A stretch of 43,780 nt of DNA, taken from positions 1 to 43,780 of the forward strand of contig JBPOHE010000093.1 of NCBI GenBank assembly GCA_052035915.1, given 5' to 3'. The notes beneath the pieces are model-generated. The model searched no databases, was not told the DNA's origin, and saw nothing but the letters and a program-made list of their open reading frames with translations. Shown here in pieces: positions 1-8,163 of the stretch. The position numbers and the translations under genes are program-made. How positions within the stretch are numbered: the first letter of the stretch is position 1; each line of letters begins with the position of its first letter. Source of the stretch: JBPOHE01 sp052035915. GTDB lineage: Bacteria; Pseudomonadota; Gammaproteobacteria; Chromatiales; Chromatiaceae.

Positions 1-46
1 TTGTAACCCATACCTTACCGGAGTTTTCGATGACCTCCCAATCGCG

Positions 47-82
47 CCCCTCGGGTGCCCCGCATGCGGGGCACCCGAGGGG
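47..82. repeat. 36-bp perfect palindrome
   Basis: Positions 47-64 read CCCCTCGGGTGCCCCGCA and 65-82 are its exact reverse complement, an 18-bp arm with no spacer. As RNA it would form a very stable hairpin with a short loop. No T-run follows on either side, so it is not a standard intrinsic terminator. It could end transcription from a gene left of the window, be a protein binding site, or be part of a degraded mobile element. Confidence 0.85.
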
Positions 83-312
83 AACCAAACTACTCAGTTT
101 CTTACACCACTTCCTGGGACACTACCCTTTTCATCGAGGACCCGCCAAGGTTCCCCGATGGAGAAAGCCTACTCGATCCCGGTTAATTTTCAATCCGGGT
201 TTCGCCCCGATACTCCTTTGAACAGCGGTAGTTTCCTCGGTCGTGCACCGACCATCCTTCTCAATCGGTGCGCCCGGTACACCCTGGTGAACTCATCTCC
301 AGCGGCCAGGAG

Positions 313-415
313 CCGGGCCTCGGCTGAAAATGGTCATTTTTTGTTCTCTTTATGAGAACAATGATTCTTAAAATAGCTTATTGTTCTCTTATGGAGAACG
401 AAAATCCGAGCCAGC
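313..415 (+). repeat. Dispersed double-hairpin repeat, copy A
   Basis: Core 341-401: TTGTTCTC, 5-nt loop, GAGAACAA, 19-nt spacer, TTGTTCTC, 5-nt loop, GAGAACGA. On the left it is preceded by CCGGGCCTCGGCTGAAAATG (313-332), which also occurs in part in copies B and E. The right arm is shorter than in copy C. Further homology to copy B extends left to about 287 (CTCATC-CCAGC). The copy lies between genes, about 400 bp before fabI. Confidence 0.8.
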
Positions 416-811
416 CCCCCCAGGCCCGAGAGTTGCCAGCGAGATCCGGGTCGAAGTTGGCGAATGTTTGGGGCGCCGAGTTTCATGGTGTGGACCCAAG
501 ACCTGGGAGGCGCTTCGCTCGTCGCCCGGGACAGAGGACGGCCAGACCGAATCTGATTGGCCAGTTATTTCAGCGAGAAAGAGTCCGGATGGTAGGACGG
601 CTTGGCTGAGGTAATTCGCTCATCGGAAGTCCGAAGAGTTCATGGATGGAAGGTCTCGATGGCGCGATGGCCCTGTTTTCCGCGGCCTTTCTTCGGTCGG
701 TATTTTTCGTTAAGGTGGCCCTCCAGGGTATTTCCGCTGGCGATCGTCGTATCATGCCGCGGGCACCGCATCGGGGATCGGGCTGTTTCAAGAGTTGCTG
801 AGGGCAGGATC

Positions 812-1588
812 ATGGGTTTCATGCAGGGCAAAAAGGTATTCGTCGTCGGGGCCGCCAGCACCCGTTCCATCGCCTGGGGAGTGGCTCAGGCCATGCGTCG
901 GGAGGGAGCGGAGTTGGCCTTCAGCTATCAGGGCGATCGGTTGGAGCGGGTCGTGCGGGACTTGGCGGCCAAGGTGGAATCGGATCTCTGCATGCACCTG
1001 GATGTCTGTAGCGATCACCAGATCCAGGACGCCTTCGATCTGCTGGCGTCCCGCTGGGACGGGGTGGACGCCATCGTCCATTCCGTGGCCTTCGCCCCGC
1101 GGGATCAGTTGGACGGGAACTATGTGGATGTAGTCACCCGGGAGGGTTTCGACACCGCTCTGGACATCAGCGCCTACAGTCTGACGGCCCTGGCCAAGGG
1201 AGGGCGGGAGCTGATGCGGGGCCGCAACGGCGCCATCGTGACCATGAGTTATCTGGGCGCGGTGCGGGTGGTGCCGAATTACAACGTCATGGGAGTCGCC
1301 AAGGCCGCCTTGGAGGCCAATGTGCGCTATCTGGCGGCGGCGCTGGGACCGGAGGGCACCCGGGTCAACGCCATTTCCGCCGGCCCCATCCGTACCCTGG
1401 CGGCTTCCGGTATCGGCGATTTTCGCGCCATGCTGAATTACGTCCAGGAACGTACCCCCTTGCGCCGTAACGTCACCATCGAAGAAGTTGGCAATGCGGC
1501 GGCCTTTCTCTGCTCGGACCTGGCCTCGGCCATTACCGGCGATGTCCTCTACGTGGATACCGGCTACCACATCCTGGGCATGGCCTGA
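812..1588 (+). CDS. fabI: Enoyl-[acyl-carrier-protein] reductase (NADH)
   Basis: FabI catalyses the last step of each fatty-acid elongation round, reducing trans-2-enoyl-ACP with NAD(P)H in the cytoplasm. The 258-residue product has the divergent SDR layout of FabI: an N-terminal nucleotide-binding GAASTRSIAWG (residues 13-23), catalytic Tyr147, Tyr157 and Lys164 in SYLGAVRVVPNYNVMGVAKA, and the following EGTRVNAISAGPIRTLAASG segment typical of FabI. The frame is open upstream to 602, but ATG 812 has a GAGG about 9 bases before it and gives the family length; ATG 821 is a second possibility. It reads toward etfB, 167 bp away. In related genomes fabI lies near ppiD; here the ETF-dehydrogenase cluster and a convergent gap separate them. 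Confidence 0.95.
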   Translation: MGFMQGKKVFVVGAASTRSIAWGVAQAMRREGAELAFSYQGDRLERVVRDLAAKVESDLCMHLDVCSDHQIQDAFDLLASRWDGVDAIVHSVAFAPRDQLDGNYVDVVTREGFDTALDISAYSLTALAKGGRELMRGRNGAIVTMSYLGAVRVVPNYNVMGVAKAALEANVRYLAAALGPEGTRVNAISAGPIRTLAASGIGDFRAMLNYVQERTPLRRNVTIEEVGNAAAFLCSDLASAITGDVLYVDTGYHILGMA

Positions 1589-1755
1589 GTCACCGGTTCC
1601 GGGGTGGATGACAGGGGAGCCGGGGTGAACGTACAATGCTGCCGCGTCGGGCGGCGGCCCCTGGGCTGAGGCAGGCGCCTCCAGTCCCTGGAATCGCCGG
1701 TTGATACGCCTCGCTTCGTTTCCACCGCCTACCTCAGCCTAGTCGCAGGAATAGC

Positions 1756-2646
1756 ATGAGCTACCATTCCATCGTATTGGTCAAACAGGTACCGGACACG
1801 GCCAACATCTCCGGCCAGGTGATGAAGCCGGACGGCACGGTCAACCGCAGCAAGCTGCCCACCGTGTTCAACCCGGAAGACAAGGTGGCCCTGGAGCTGG
1901 CCTTGCAGTTGCGGGACCGTTATGGCGGACGGGTGACGGTGCTGACCATGGGGCCCCTCAAGGCCTCGGACTTGCTGCGGGAATGCCTGTACATGGGGGC
2001 GGACGCGGCCTATCTGATCAGCGATCGCAAGTTTGCCGGCGCCGATACCCTGGCGACCTCCTATGTCTTGGCCAAGGCGATCCAGAAGGTCGGGAGCTAC
2101 GACCTCATCTTCGCCGGACGTCAGGCCATCGACGGCGATACCGCCCAGGTAGGTCCCCAGACCGCCGAGAAGCTGGGCCTTCCCCAGATTACCTACGCGG
2201 AGCAGATCCTGTCCGCCTCCGGCGATCACATCCGGGTGAAGCGCAAGATCGACGGGGGTTTCGAGGTGTTGGAGGGGCGTCTGCCGCTCTTGATTACGGT
2301 GGTGAAGGACGCCGCCGTGCCGCGGCCCTTCCTGGCCAAGCGGGTGATGGCCTACAAGAACGCCCACACCCTGCTGGAGCTGGAGAAGATGGCGGAGGCC
2401 AACTCGCTGCTCTACGTTGACCAACTCAAGGAAGAGTACATCGCCCGCAATCTTTTCATCCCGACCCTGACCACGGACGACCTGGACGTGGATACCAAAC
2501 GCTGCGGTCTGCACGGTTCGCCCACCAAGGTGCACAAGATCGACTCGGTGATCCTCGGCGGCAGCGAGCACCAGAAGGTCAGCCCGACCAAAGAAGGCCT
2601 CTATGCCCTGGTCGATAAGCTGATGGAAGATCACATCTTCGGATAG
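1756..2646 (+). CDS. etfB: Electron transfer flavoprotein beta subunit, anaerobe/bifurcating-like type
   Basis: The beta subunit of ETF carries electrons between acyl-CoA dehydrogenases and a partner, as a heterodimer with EtfA. The 296-residue product opens with IVLVKQVPDT and contains AGRQAIDGDTAQVGP (about residues 118-132). That form is, to my knowledge, typical of ETFs that bind a second FAD in EtfB (electron-bifurcating and related anaerobe types) rather than the AMP-binding form of classical mitochondrial ETF. A C-terminal CGLHGSPTKV motif and about 30 extra residues also fit the long type. AGGA six bases before ATG 1756 supports the start. etfA follows after 8 bases, so they are co-transcribed. 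Actual bifurcation is inference. Confidence 0.93.
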   Translation: MSYHSIVLVKQVPDTANISGQVMKPDGTVNRSKLPTVFNPEDKVALELALQLRDRYGGRVTVLTMGPLKASDLLRECLYMGADAAYLISDRKFAGADTLATSYVLAKAIQKVGSYDLIFAGRQAIDGDTAQVGPQTAEKLGLPQITYAEQILSASGDHIRVKRKIDGGFEVLEGRLPLLITVVKDAAVPRPFLAKRVMAYKNAHTLLELEKMAEANSLLYVDQLKEEYIARNLFIPTLTTDDLDVDTKRCGLHGSPTKVHKIDSVILGGSEHQKVSPTKEGLYALVDKLMEDHIFG

Positions 2647-2654
2647 GCGTACCC

Positions 2655-3674
2655 ATGCACAATCACAAACCCCAAGTCTGGGTCTACATCGAACAGCGCA
2701 ACGGCAAGGCGGCTGATGTCAGCTTCGAGCTGCTGTCCAAGGGTCGCAAGCTGGCGGAGCACCTGCACGGCGAACTGAAGGCGGTGGTGATCGGGCACGA
2801 AATGCCGGCCCTGGCCCAGGAATGCTTCCGCTACGGCGCCACCGAGGTCCTGGTGGCCGATCACCCGGAACTCAAGAATTACAACACACTGCCTTACGCC
2901 CGCATCCTGGGCGAATTGGTGGACCAGCACCAGCCCCGCATCCTGCTGTTCGGCGGCACCTTCGTCGGTCGGGATCTGGCGCCCCGGGTAGCCTCCCACA
3001 CCTTCAGCGGCCTGACCGCCGACTGCACCGACCTGCAGATCGCCGATGTCACCTACCTGCGGAAGGATTACAAGGAGTTACTATTGCAGATCCGTCCCGC
3101 CTTCGGCGGCAACATCATCGCCACCATCATCTGCCCGGATTCCGAGGTGCAGATGGCCACGGTGCGGGAAGGGGTGATGGAGAAGGTGCCTCTGGCGGAA
3201 CCGGTGCTGGGTCGCCTCACCGAGGTGCCCTACCAGTCGGACGAGATCGATCACCTGGTGCGCGTCATCGAGCGTCATCACGAAGAAAACCGGGTCAATC
3301 TCAAGGCCGCCCCCATCATCGTCGCCGGCGGTTACGGCATGGGTTCCAAGGAAAACTTTCGCTTGATCCACGAACTGGCCCACACCATCGGCGGCGAGGT
3401 GGCCGGTAGCCGGGCCGCGGTGGACGCGGGCTACATCGATCACGCCCGCCAGGTGGGCCAGACCGGCGTCACCGTCCGTCCCAAGCTCTATATCGCCTGC
3501 GGTATTTCCGGGGCCATCCAGCACCGGGCCGGCATGCAGGACGCCAAGAAGATCATCGCCATCAATGCCGATCCGGAGGCGCCGATCTTTTCCATCTGTC
3601 ACTACGGCATCGTGGGTGACGTGCGGGAGGTGATCCCCATGTTCATCGACGCCTATAAGCACAAACTCAAGTAG
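2655..3674 (+). CDS. etfA: Electron transfer flavoprotein alpha subunit
   Basis: EtfA holds the mobile FAD that shuttles electrons to and from the dehydrogenase. The 339-residue protein has the N-terminal ETF alpha/beta domain (about 1-190, including FGGTFVGRDLAPRVASHTFSG) and the C-terminal FAD-binding domain (about 215-335), with GGEVAGSRAAVDAG, RQVGQTGVTVRPKLYIACGI, SGAIQHRAGM and IFSICHYGIVGDV. These are the standard flavin contacts. No N-terminal ferredoxin domain is present, unlike some bifurcating alpha subunits. It sits 8 bases after etfB and 11 bases before the dehydrogenase gene, forming a tight three-gene operon. Confidence 0.95.
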   Translation: MHNHKPQVWVYIEQRNGKAADVSFELLSKGRKLAEHLHGELKAVVIGHEMPALAQECFRYGATEVLVADHPELKNYNTLPYARILGELVDQHQPRILLFGGTFVGRDLAPRVASHTFSGLTADCTDLQIADVTYLRKDYKELLLQIRPAFGGNIIATIICPDSEVQMATVREGVMEKVPLAEPVLGRLTEVPYQSDEIDHLVRVIERHHEENRVNLKAAPIIVAGGYGMGSKENFRLIHELAHTIGGEVAGSRAAVDAGYIDHARQVGQTGVTVRPKLYIACGISGAIQHRAGMQDAKKIIAINADPEAPIFSICHYGIVGDVREVIPMFIDAYKHKLK

Positions 3675-3685
3675 CCGAGTCCGCC

Positions 3686-5407
3686 ATGGCCAATTTCTTC
3701 ACCGACAATCCCGACCTGCTGTTTCACTTCGACCACCTGGAACTCCAGGAGGTGGTGGAGATCGCCGAGCACGGCTATAAGGAGGCGTCCGAATACAATT
3801 ACGCCCCCACGGACTATCAGGACGCCCTCGACAACTACCGCAAGGTGTTGGAGATCGTCGGCGACATCACCGGCAACTTCATCGCCCCCCGCGCCGCCGC
3901 GGTGGACACCGAGGGCTGTCATTACGAGGACGGACGGGTGAGCTACGCCCAGGGGACTCAAGAGGCGCTGGATCAGCTCACCAAGGCCGAGCTGATGGGC
4001 TTTACCCTGCCCCGGCGCTATGGCGGGCTCAACTTCCCCACCAGCCTCTACACCATGGCCATCGAGATGGTGTCCCGGGCCGAGGCCTCGCTGATGAACC
4101 TGTTCGGCTTGCAGGACATCGCCGAGACCATCAACAAATTTGGCGACGAGGCCCAGCGCCAGGAGTTTCTGCCCCAATTCGCCGACGGCTCGGCCACCGG
4201 CGCCATGGCCCTCACCGAGCCGGACGCGGGCTCCGATCTCCAGGCGGTCAACATGCAAGCCTATCAAGACGCCAACGGTCAGTGGCGACTGAAAGGGGTC
4301 AAGCGCTTCATCACCAACGGCAACGGTGACATCCTGCTGGTCCTCGCCCGTAGCGAGCCGGGCACCAAGGACGGCCGCGGCTTGAGCATGTTCGCCTGTT
4401 ACGGACGGGACAACGTCAAGGTCCGCCGCATCGAGAACAAGCTGGGCATCCATGGCTCGCCCACCTGCGAGCTCCAGTTCAACGATACCCCGGCCCAGCT
4501 CATCGGCAAGCGCAAGTTCGGTCTCATCAAATATGTCATGGACCTGATGAACGGCGCCCGGCTGGGGGTCGCCGCCCAGGCCCTGGGTATCGCCCAGGCG
4601 GCCTATGAGGAGGCTCTGAGCTATGCCAAGGCGCGGGAGCAGTTCGGTAAGTCCATCTACAACATCCCGGTGATTACCAACATGCTCATCGACATGCGGG
4701 TGGCCTTGGAGACCGACCGCTCCCTGCTCTATGCCGCCGCCAAATGGGTCGACCTGCGCAACAAGCTGGAAGAGAAGATCGAGCACCTCAAGGCGGCGGG
4801 CAAGGACCAGTCCGCCGAGGCCGCGCGGCTGAAGGAGGCCACCCGCAACGCCGCCTTGCTCACCCCCATGGCCAAATACGTGCTGACCGAGAATTCCAAC
4901 CGCATCGCCTACGATGCCCTCCAGGTCCACGGCGGCACCGGCTACATGAAGGAATTCAATGTCGAGCGCCTGGTCCGGGATGCCCGCATCACCAATATTT
5001 ACGAAGGCACTTCCCAGTTGCAGATCGTGGCCGCCATCGGCGGCGTGGTGAACGACATCTTCGCCGACCTCTTCACCGAAAAGGAACACAAGGAATACAA
5101 GGGCAACCTGGCCAGGTTGGCGGACGAGCTCAAGGAGATGCGGGTCCTCTTCCTCGACTGTCTCAAGTACGTGACCGACAAAACCGACAAGCACCTCCAG
5201 AGCGTGGTCGCCAAGGAATTGGTGGAGATGTACTCCTACCTCTATACCGGCTATCTGCTCATGGATGAGGCCGAGATCGACAGCCGCAAGGTGTTCATCG
5301 CCAACCGTTACATTCTTGGCGCGGCGGCCAAGGCCCTGCGCAACGCGGCGGTGATCAAGAAGGACGCCTGCGCGGATCTGCTGCATGCGGACGAGATTCT
5401 GATCTGA
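3686..5407 (+). CDS. Acyl-CoA dehydrogenase with C-terminal extension
   Basis: A flavoprotein that forms or reduces an alpha-beta double bond in acyl-CoA and passes electrons to ETF; its position right after etfBA makes that ETF the likely partner. The 573-residue chain shows the ACAD order: helical N-terminal domain, TEPDAGSD (177-184), FITNGNGDI, AREQFGKSI (316-324), LQVHGGTGY (412-420) and the catalytic Glu440 in IYEGTSQLQ. About 120 residues follow the catalytic core, and a charged helical insert (about 355-390) precedes the last core helices, so it belongs to the longer FadE-like subclass. The acyl chain length cannot be read from the sequence. The family resemblance to dehydrogenases of anaerobic acid degraders is an impression only. 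Confidence 0.92.
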   Translation: MANFFTDNPDLLFHFDHLELQEVVEIAEHGYKEASEYNYAPTDYQDALDNYRKVLEIVGDITGNFIAPRAAAVDTEGCHYEDGRVSYAQGTQEALDQLTKAELMGFTLPRRYGGLNFPTSLYTMAIEMVSRAEASLMNLFGLQDIAETINKFGDEAQRQEFLPQFADGSATGAMALTEPDAGSDLQAVNMQAYQDANGQWRLKGVKRFITNGNGDILLVLARSEPGTKDGRGLSMFACYGRDNVKVRRIENKLGIHGSPTCELQFNDTPAQLIGKRKFGLIKYVMDLMNGARLGVAAQALGIAQAAYEEALSYAKAREQFGKSIYNIPVITNMLIDMRVALETDRSLLYAAAKWVDLRNKLEEKIEHLKAAGKDQSAEAARLKEATRNAALLTPMAKYVLTENSNRIAYDALQVHGGTGYMKEFNVERLVRDARITNIYEGTSQLQIVAAIGGVVNDIFADLFTEKEHKEYKGNLARLADELKEMRVLFLDCLKYVTDKTDKHLQSVVAKELVEMYSYLYTGYLLMDEAEIDSRKVFIANRYILGAAAKALRNAAVIKKDACADLLHADEILI

Positions 5408-5521
5408 GGCGACAAGTCCCTTCCTGAACCTCGGCAACAGAAAAGCGGCCCTTGAGCTTGAGGCGCGGAAGCGCCACAACCCGGCTTATTGGCATGAGCC
5501 AAAGCTTTGGGAGGCGCTTCG

Positions 5522-5716
5522 CTCATCGCCAGCCGCAGGGAACCGGGCCTCGGCTGGAAAGGCCTATTTTCGGTTCTTCCCAAGAGAACAATACCAAAGA
5601 TACCGATCTTATTGTTCTACAAACAAGAACATAAAATCGTTGTTTTCCACCCATGCCCGGCACCGCTGAACGCGAATATCACTTCCTTGTAGGTCTTGTT
5701 CTCAGCGGTGGGATGA
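5522..5716 (+). repeat. Dispersed double-hairpin repeat, copy B (degenerate, longest)
   Basis: Core 5571-5632 keeps the exact geometry (8-nt arm, 5-nt loop, 8-nt arm, 20-nt spacer, then the same again) although several arm bases have changed: CGGTTCTT/GAGAACAA and TTGTTCTA/AAGAACAT. CCGGGCCTCGGCTGG precedes it (5543-5557) and CATGCCCGG follows (5652-5660). The right flank (CTTCC-TGTAGGTCTTG, CAGCGGTG) is shared with copy C, and the left flank CTCATCGCCAGC (5522-5533) with copy A. The outer ends CTCATCGCC and GGTGGGATGAG are roughly inverted, so the whole unit may be near 195 bp. Confidence 0.7.
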
Positions 5717-5844
5717 GAGACCGACGTCCACATCCCCATCCCGACCGTGCGGAAGCCCAGAATGGATTCGGAAAGGGTAGTTGATAAGGACAAGAGGCGG
5801 GGGAAACCCGGATTTCCCGCCGCGATCAGCCTGGGCGATTGCCG

Positions 5845-5891
5845 AAAAAAGATATACCTGAAGGCGACGGCTGTTGATTCGCCTTCCAGGT
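5845..5891 (-). terminator. Likely intrinsic terminator of ppiD
   Basis: On the minus strand a 12-13 bp stem (ACCTGGAAGGCGA with its complement, one bulge, loop about 11 nt; 5891-5856) is followed by ATATC and six T residues (5850-5845). It lies about 100 bases after the ppiD stop. Confidence 0.65.
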
Positions 5892-5953
5892 ACGCCAGCT
5901 GGCGCCGAGCGAGCTCTGTAACGGCTGGCGGAACACCGAAGGCGGACGAACAG

Positions 5954-5976
5954 ACCAGCCGGCTGGTATATTTTTT
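5954..5976 (+). terminator. Possible plus-strand terminator
   Basis: ACCAGCC/GGCTGGT (5954-5967) is a 14-bp palindrome followed by ATATTTTTT. It would stop plus-strand transcription before it enters ppiD in antisense. It is far (about 550 bp) from the acyl-CoA dehydrogenase stop, and the stem is short. Confidence 0.4.
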
Positions 5977-5989
5977 GACAGAAATCGCC

Positions 5990-7897
5990 TTAAGGGGCGA
6001 AGGTGGTCACATCCGCTTTGGATCTGAGGAGGGCGGTCAGATGATGGTAATATCCCTGTCCCAGTTGGCGTCTCAAGCTGCCTTTCTCCTTTGACTTGGT
6101 TCCCTCGTCAAGGCCGGCGAGGTGGCCATCCTGGACGGAGGTCAGGGAGACCAAGGCATAATCCCCATTTTCCAAGGCCTGACCGCCATAGACCGGCTGA
6201 TTGTCCTGGGGCTTGGGAAGCTTGAATATATAGGCCACCAAACTTGGTGAAAGCGACGCATAGTCGCGCTTGATCGCTCCCGGGGTCTGCAAAGAAAATC
6301 CGGTTTCCTGTTGAAGGCGCTCCAAGCGGACGCCTTCCTTGAGCTTGGCTACCAGCTCTTGTCCTTTTTGCTCGGCCTGGGCGCGGGCCCGTTCCGCCTG
6401 AAGCCGCTTGGTCACACTTTCCTTCACCTCTTCCAGGGGCTGTAACCGAGCCTCTTCATGCTCGCGAACCCGCAGTACCATCATCCGCTCCGGGCTCAAC
6501 TCGATGACCTCGCTATTATGGCCGTCGATCAAGACATCATCGCCGAAGGCCGCGGCCAACACCTTGGGTGCCGAGAGCAGGCCTTCGCCTCCTCCGCGAC
6601 CGATCCAATCGCTGGTTTGAATCTTGAGACTCAGGGTAGTCGACAGGCTTTCCAGGCTGTCCGGATGCTCGTAGGCCAGATCGGCCGCCTTTTCGGCCTG
6701 GTCATAGAGTTGTTGTTCACCCTCCCGGCGTCGGTACGAGGCCAGAATTGGCTCTCGAGCCGTGGCCAGGGATGGTTTTCCACCGGGCTTGACCTCGGTT
6801 ACCAGGATCAGATGGAAACCGAAGCGGCTGCGCACGGGTTCGCTGAGTTTTCCCACCTCGGTGCCAAAGGCGGCCTCCTCGAAGGCCGGATCCATCATCC
6901 CGCGACGGAAATACCCCAGATCGCCACCAGAGGCCGCGGAACCCGGGTCTTCGGAGAGGGTGCGTGCCACCTCGGAGAAGGACTCCCCTGACTTGATCCG
7001 GGCCACCGCGGTTTCGATTTTGGCCCTGGCTTGGTCCACCTTGGCGGCCTCGGCGTTCTCCGGAACGGCTATCAGGATATGGCTCGCCTGGCGTTGTTCC
7101 GGCTCGGCGAACTCTTCCTCATGCTGTTCCAGATAGGCTTGCAGCTCTTGATCGCTGGGGTTGAGTTTCTCGCCCAGGGTTTCCGCGTCCAAGACCACAT
7201 AATCCAGCTTGATGCGTTCGGCTGTGTAGAAGGCGTCCTTGTGCCCTTCATAATAGGTTTTCAATTCATCTTCAGTGGCCTGGGTCTGGTTCATGAATCC
7301 TTGTGCGGGGATCACCAGCAGACTGACTTCGCGTTGTTGCTCCCGCAGCCGCAGGATCTCCGAGAGTTCGTGATCGGATACTATGGCGGTTGAGGTTATG
7401 GCCTGTTCCATCTGGGCGGCGAGCAAGGAACGACGAATCTGCTGTTCAAATTGCGCCGGTCCGGCGATGCCTTGATAACGTATGACGCGCTCGTAGAGGC
7501 CATGATCGAACTGCCCATTGGCCTGGAAAGTGGGGATGTTCAGTATGGTGCCGCGGACTTGGTTGTCACTGGCGTAGAGACCCAGATTGGCGGCCTCCTG
7601 CAAGATCAAGATGGATTGAACCATGCGTTCCAGGACTTCCTTGCGTAAACGTTCCTCATCCAGGAGTTCAGGGTTGAAGGCCGTTCCCAGGCGTTGTTGC
7701 AGCTCGCGCTGGAATTGCTGGGATCGCTGGTCCAATTCCCGCTGAGTAATCTTCTCGCCGTTGACTTTGGCGATGATCGGTTCAGCCCCGCCGCCGAGGT
7801 ATTCATGGATACCCCAGAGGGCGAATGGAAGGGAGATAAGAATGACAATGGCCCAAGCGAACCAACCCTGGGCACGATCACGGATCTCTTGCAACAT
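5990..7897 (-). CDS. ppiD: Periplasmic folding chaperone PpiD (parvulin-like)
   Basis: PpiD is an inner-membrane-anchored periplasmic chaperone that meets proteins emerging from the Sec translocon. The 635-residue protein has a short cytoplasmic N-terminus, one membrane segment (about residues 11-34, WFAWAIVILISLPFALWGI), a SurA-like N-terminal chaperone region (about 35-220), one parvulin domain (about 265-362, from QASHILIAV through GFHLILV) and a long helical C-terminal part. The length matches the family. It is the last gene of the conserved series tig-clpP-clpX-lon-hupB-ppiD; two tRNA genes and a terminator (7938-7972) separate it from hupB, so it probably has its own promoter. Confidence 0.95.
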   Translation of the reverse strand: MLQEIRDRAQGWFAWAIVILISLPFALWGIHEYLGGGAEPIIAKVNGEKITQRELDQRSQQFQRELQQRLGTAFNPELLDEERLRKEVLERMVQSILILQEAANLGLYASDNQVRGTILNIPTFQANGQFDHGLYERVIRYQGIAGPAQFEQQIRRSLLAAQMEQAITSTAIVSDHELSEILRLREQQREVSLLVIPAQGFMNQTQATEDELKTYYEGHKDAFYTAERIKLDYVVLDAETLGEKLNPSDQELQAYLEQHEEEFAEPEQRQASHILIAVPENAEAAKVDQARAKIETAVARIKSGESFSEVARTLSEDPGSAASGGDLGYFRRGMMDPAFEEAAFGTEVGKLSEPVRSRFGFHLILVTEVKPGGKPSLATAREPILASYRRREGEQQLYDQAEKAADLAYEHPDSLESLSTTLSLKIQTSDWIGRGGGEGLLSAPKVLAAAFGDDVLIDGHNSEVIELSPERMMVLRVREHEEARLQPLEEVKESVTKRLQAERARAQAEQKGQELVAKLKEGVRLERLQQETGFSLQTPGAIKRDYASLSPSLVAYIFKLPKPQDNQPVYGGQALENGDYALVSLTSVQDGHLAGLDEGTKSKEKGSLRRQLGQGYYHHLTALLRSKADVTTFAP

Positions 7898-7937
7898 GGC
7901 TTGGACCTACTGGAGAGGGCAGGGCATTCCGATAACA

Positions 7938-7972
7938 AAAATCGGGGTTCCTGCGAAGGTTACCCCGATTTT
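7938..7972 (-). terminator. Intrinsic terminator after tRNA-Asp
   Basis: An 11-bp perfect stem (AAAATCGGGGT at 7938-7948 with ACCCCGATTTT at 7962-7972, 13-nt loop) is followed on the minus strand by further T residues (TGTTAT). It starts 12 bases after the tRNA-Asp 3' end and separates the tRNA transcript from ppiD. Confidence 0.78.
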
Positions 7973-7983
7973 CGGTTCATAAA

Positions 7984-8060
7984 TGGCGGAGTGGACGGGG
8001 CTCGAACCCGCGACCCCCGGCGTGACAGGCCGGTATTCTGACCGACTGAACTACCACTCC
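7984..8060 (-). tRNA. tRNA-Asp (GTC)
   Basis: The minus strand reads GGAGTGGTAGTTCAGTCGGT at the 5' end, has the anticodon loop CTGTCAC with GTC, a T-arm GGGTTCGAGCCC and an encoded CCA. The acceptor stem GGAGTGG pairs with CCACTCC. It is 77 nt long, 12 nt after tRNA-Val. Confidence 0.96.
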
Positions 8061-8072
8061 TAATAAACTAGC

Positions 8073-8148
8073 TGGTGGGTGCTGAGGGGATCGAACCCCC
8101 GACCCTCGCCTTGTAAGGGCGATGCTCTCCCAGCTGAGCTAAGCACCC
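8073..8148 (-). tRNA. tRNA-Val (TAC)
   Basis: The minus strand begins GGGTGCTTAGCTCAGCTGGG, has anticodon loop CTTACAA with TAC, T-arm GGGTTCGATCCC and an encoded CCA. The acceptor GGGTGCT pairs with AGCACCC. It lies only 15 nt after hupB, so it may be processed from the hupB transcript as well as from its own. Confidence 0.96.
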
Positions 8149-8163
8149 CTCGTGGCGAAGAAG

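Larger units (their letters stand above)
1..811. other. Leading non-coding stretch before fabI
   Basis: No open frame here looks like a real protein; the short frames (for example 30-221) have no recognisable motif and run through a perfect palindrome. The stretch holds the 36-bp palindrome at 47-82, a copy of the dispersed double-hairpin repeat around 313-415, and a segment at 503-526 (GGGAGGCGCTTCGCTC followed by a TCGCC) that recurs almost unchanged at 5509-5530. The last 150 bases should hold the fabI promoter, but I see no convincing -35/-10 pair. Confidence 0.6.
5408..5989. other. Gap between convergent acyl-CoA dehydrogenase and ppiD genes
   Basis: No believable gene. It contains the GGGAGGCGCTTCGCTC segment shared with 505-520, repeat copy B (about 5522-5716), and two terminator-like hairpins, one for each direction, listed separately. 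Confidence 0.7.

Noticed and set aside
30..221. 63-residue open frame at the left edge
   Set aside because: It contains the 36-bp palindrome, lacks a ribosome binding site and matches no family I know.
341..401. GTTCTC/GAGAAC hairpins as LexA-type SOS boxes
   Set aside because: The half-sites are in reverse order compared with GAAC-N4-GTTC boxes, occur twice per unit with long conserved arms, and are not specifically upstream of repair genes.
788..1636. 282-residue open frame antisense to fabI
   Set aside because: fabI on the plus strand has every catalytic residue; the antisense product has no recognisable domain.
3653..5479. 608-residue open frame on the minus strand opposite the acyl-CoA dehydrogenase gene
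   Set aside because: It is antisense to a gene with all family motifs, is rich in His/Gly/Leu/Val as expected of a codon-shadow frame in GC-rich DNA, and has no motif of its own.
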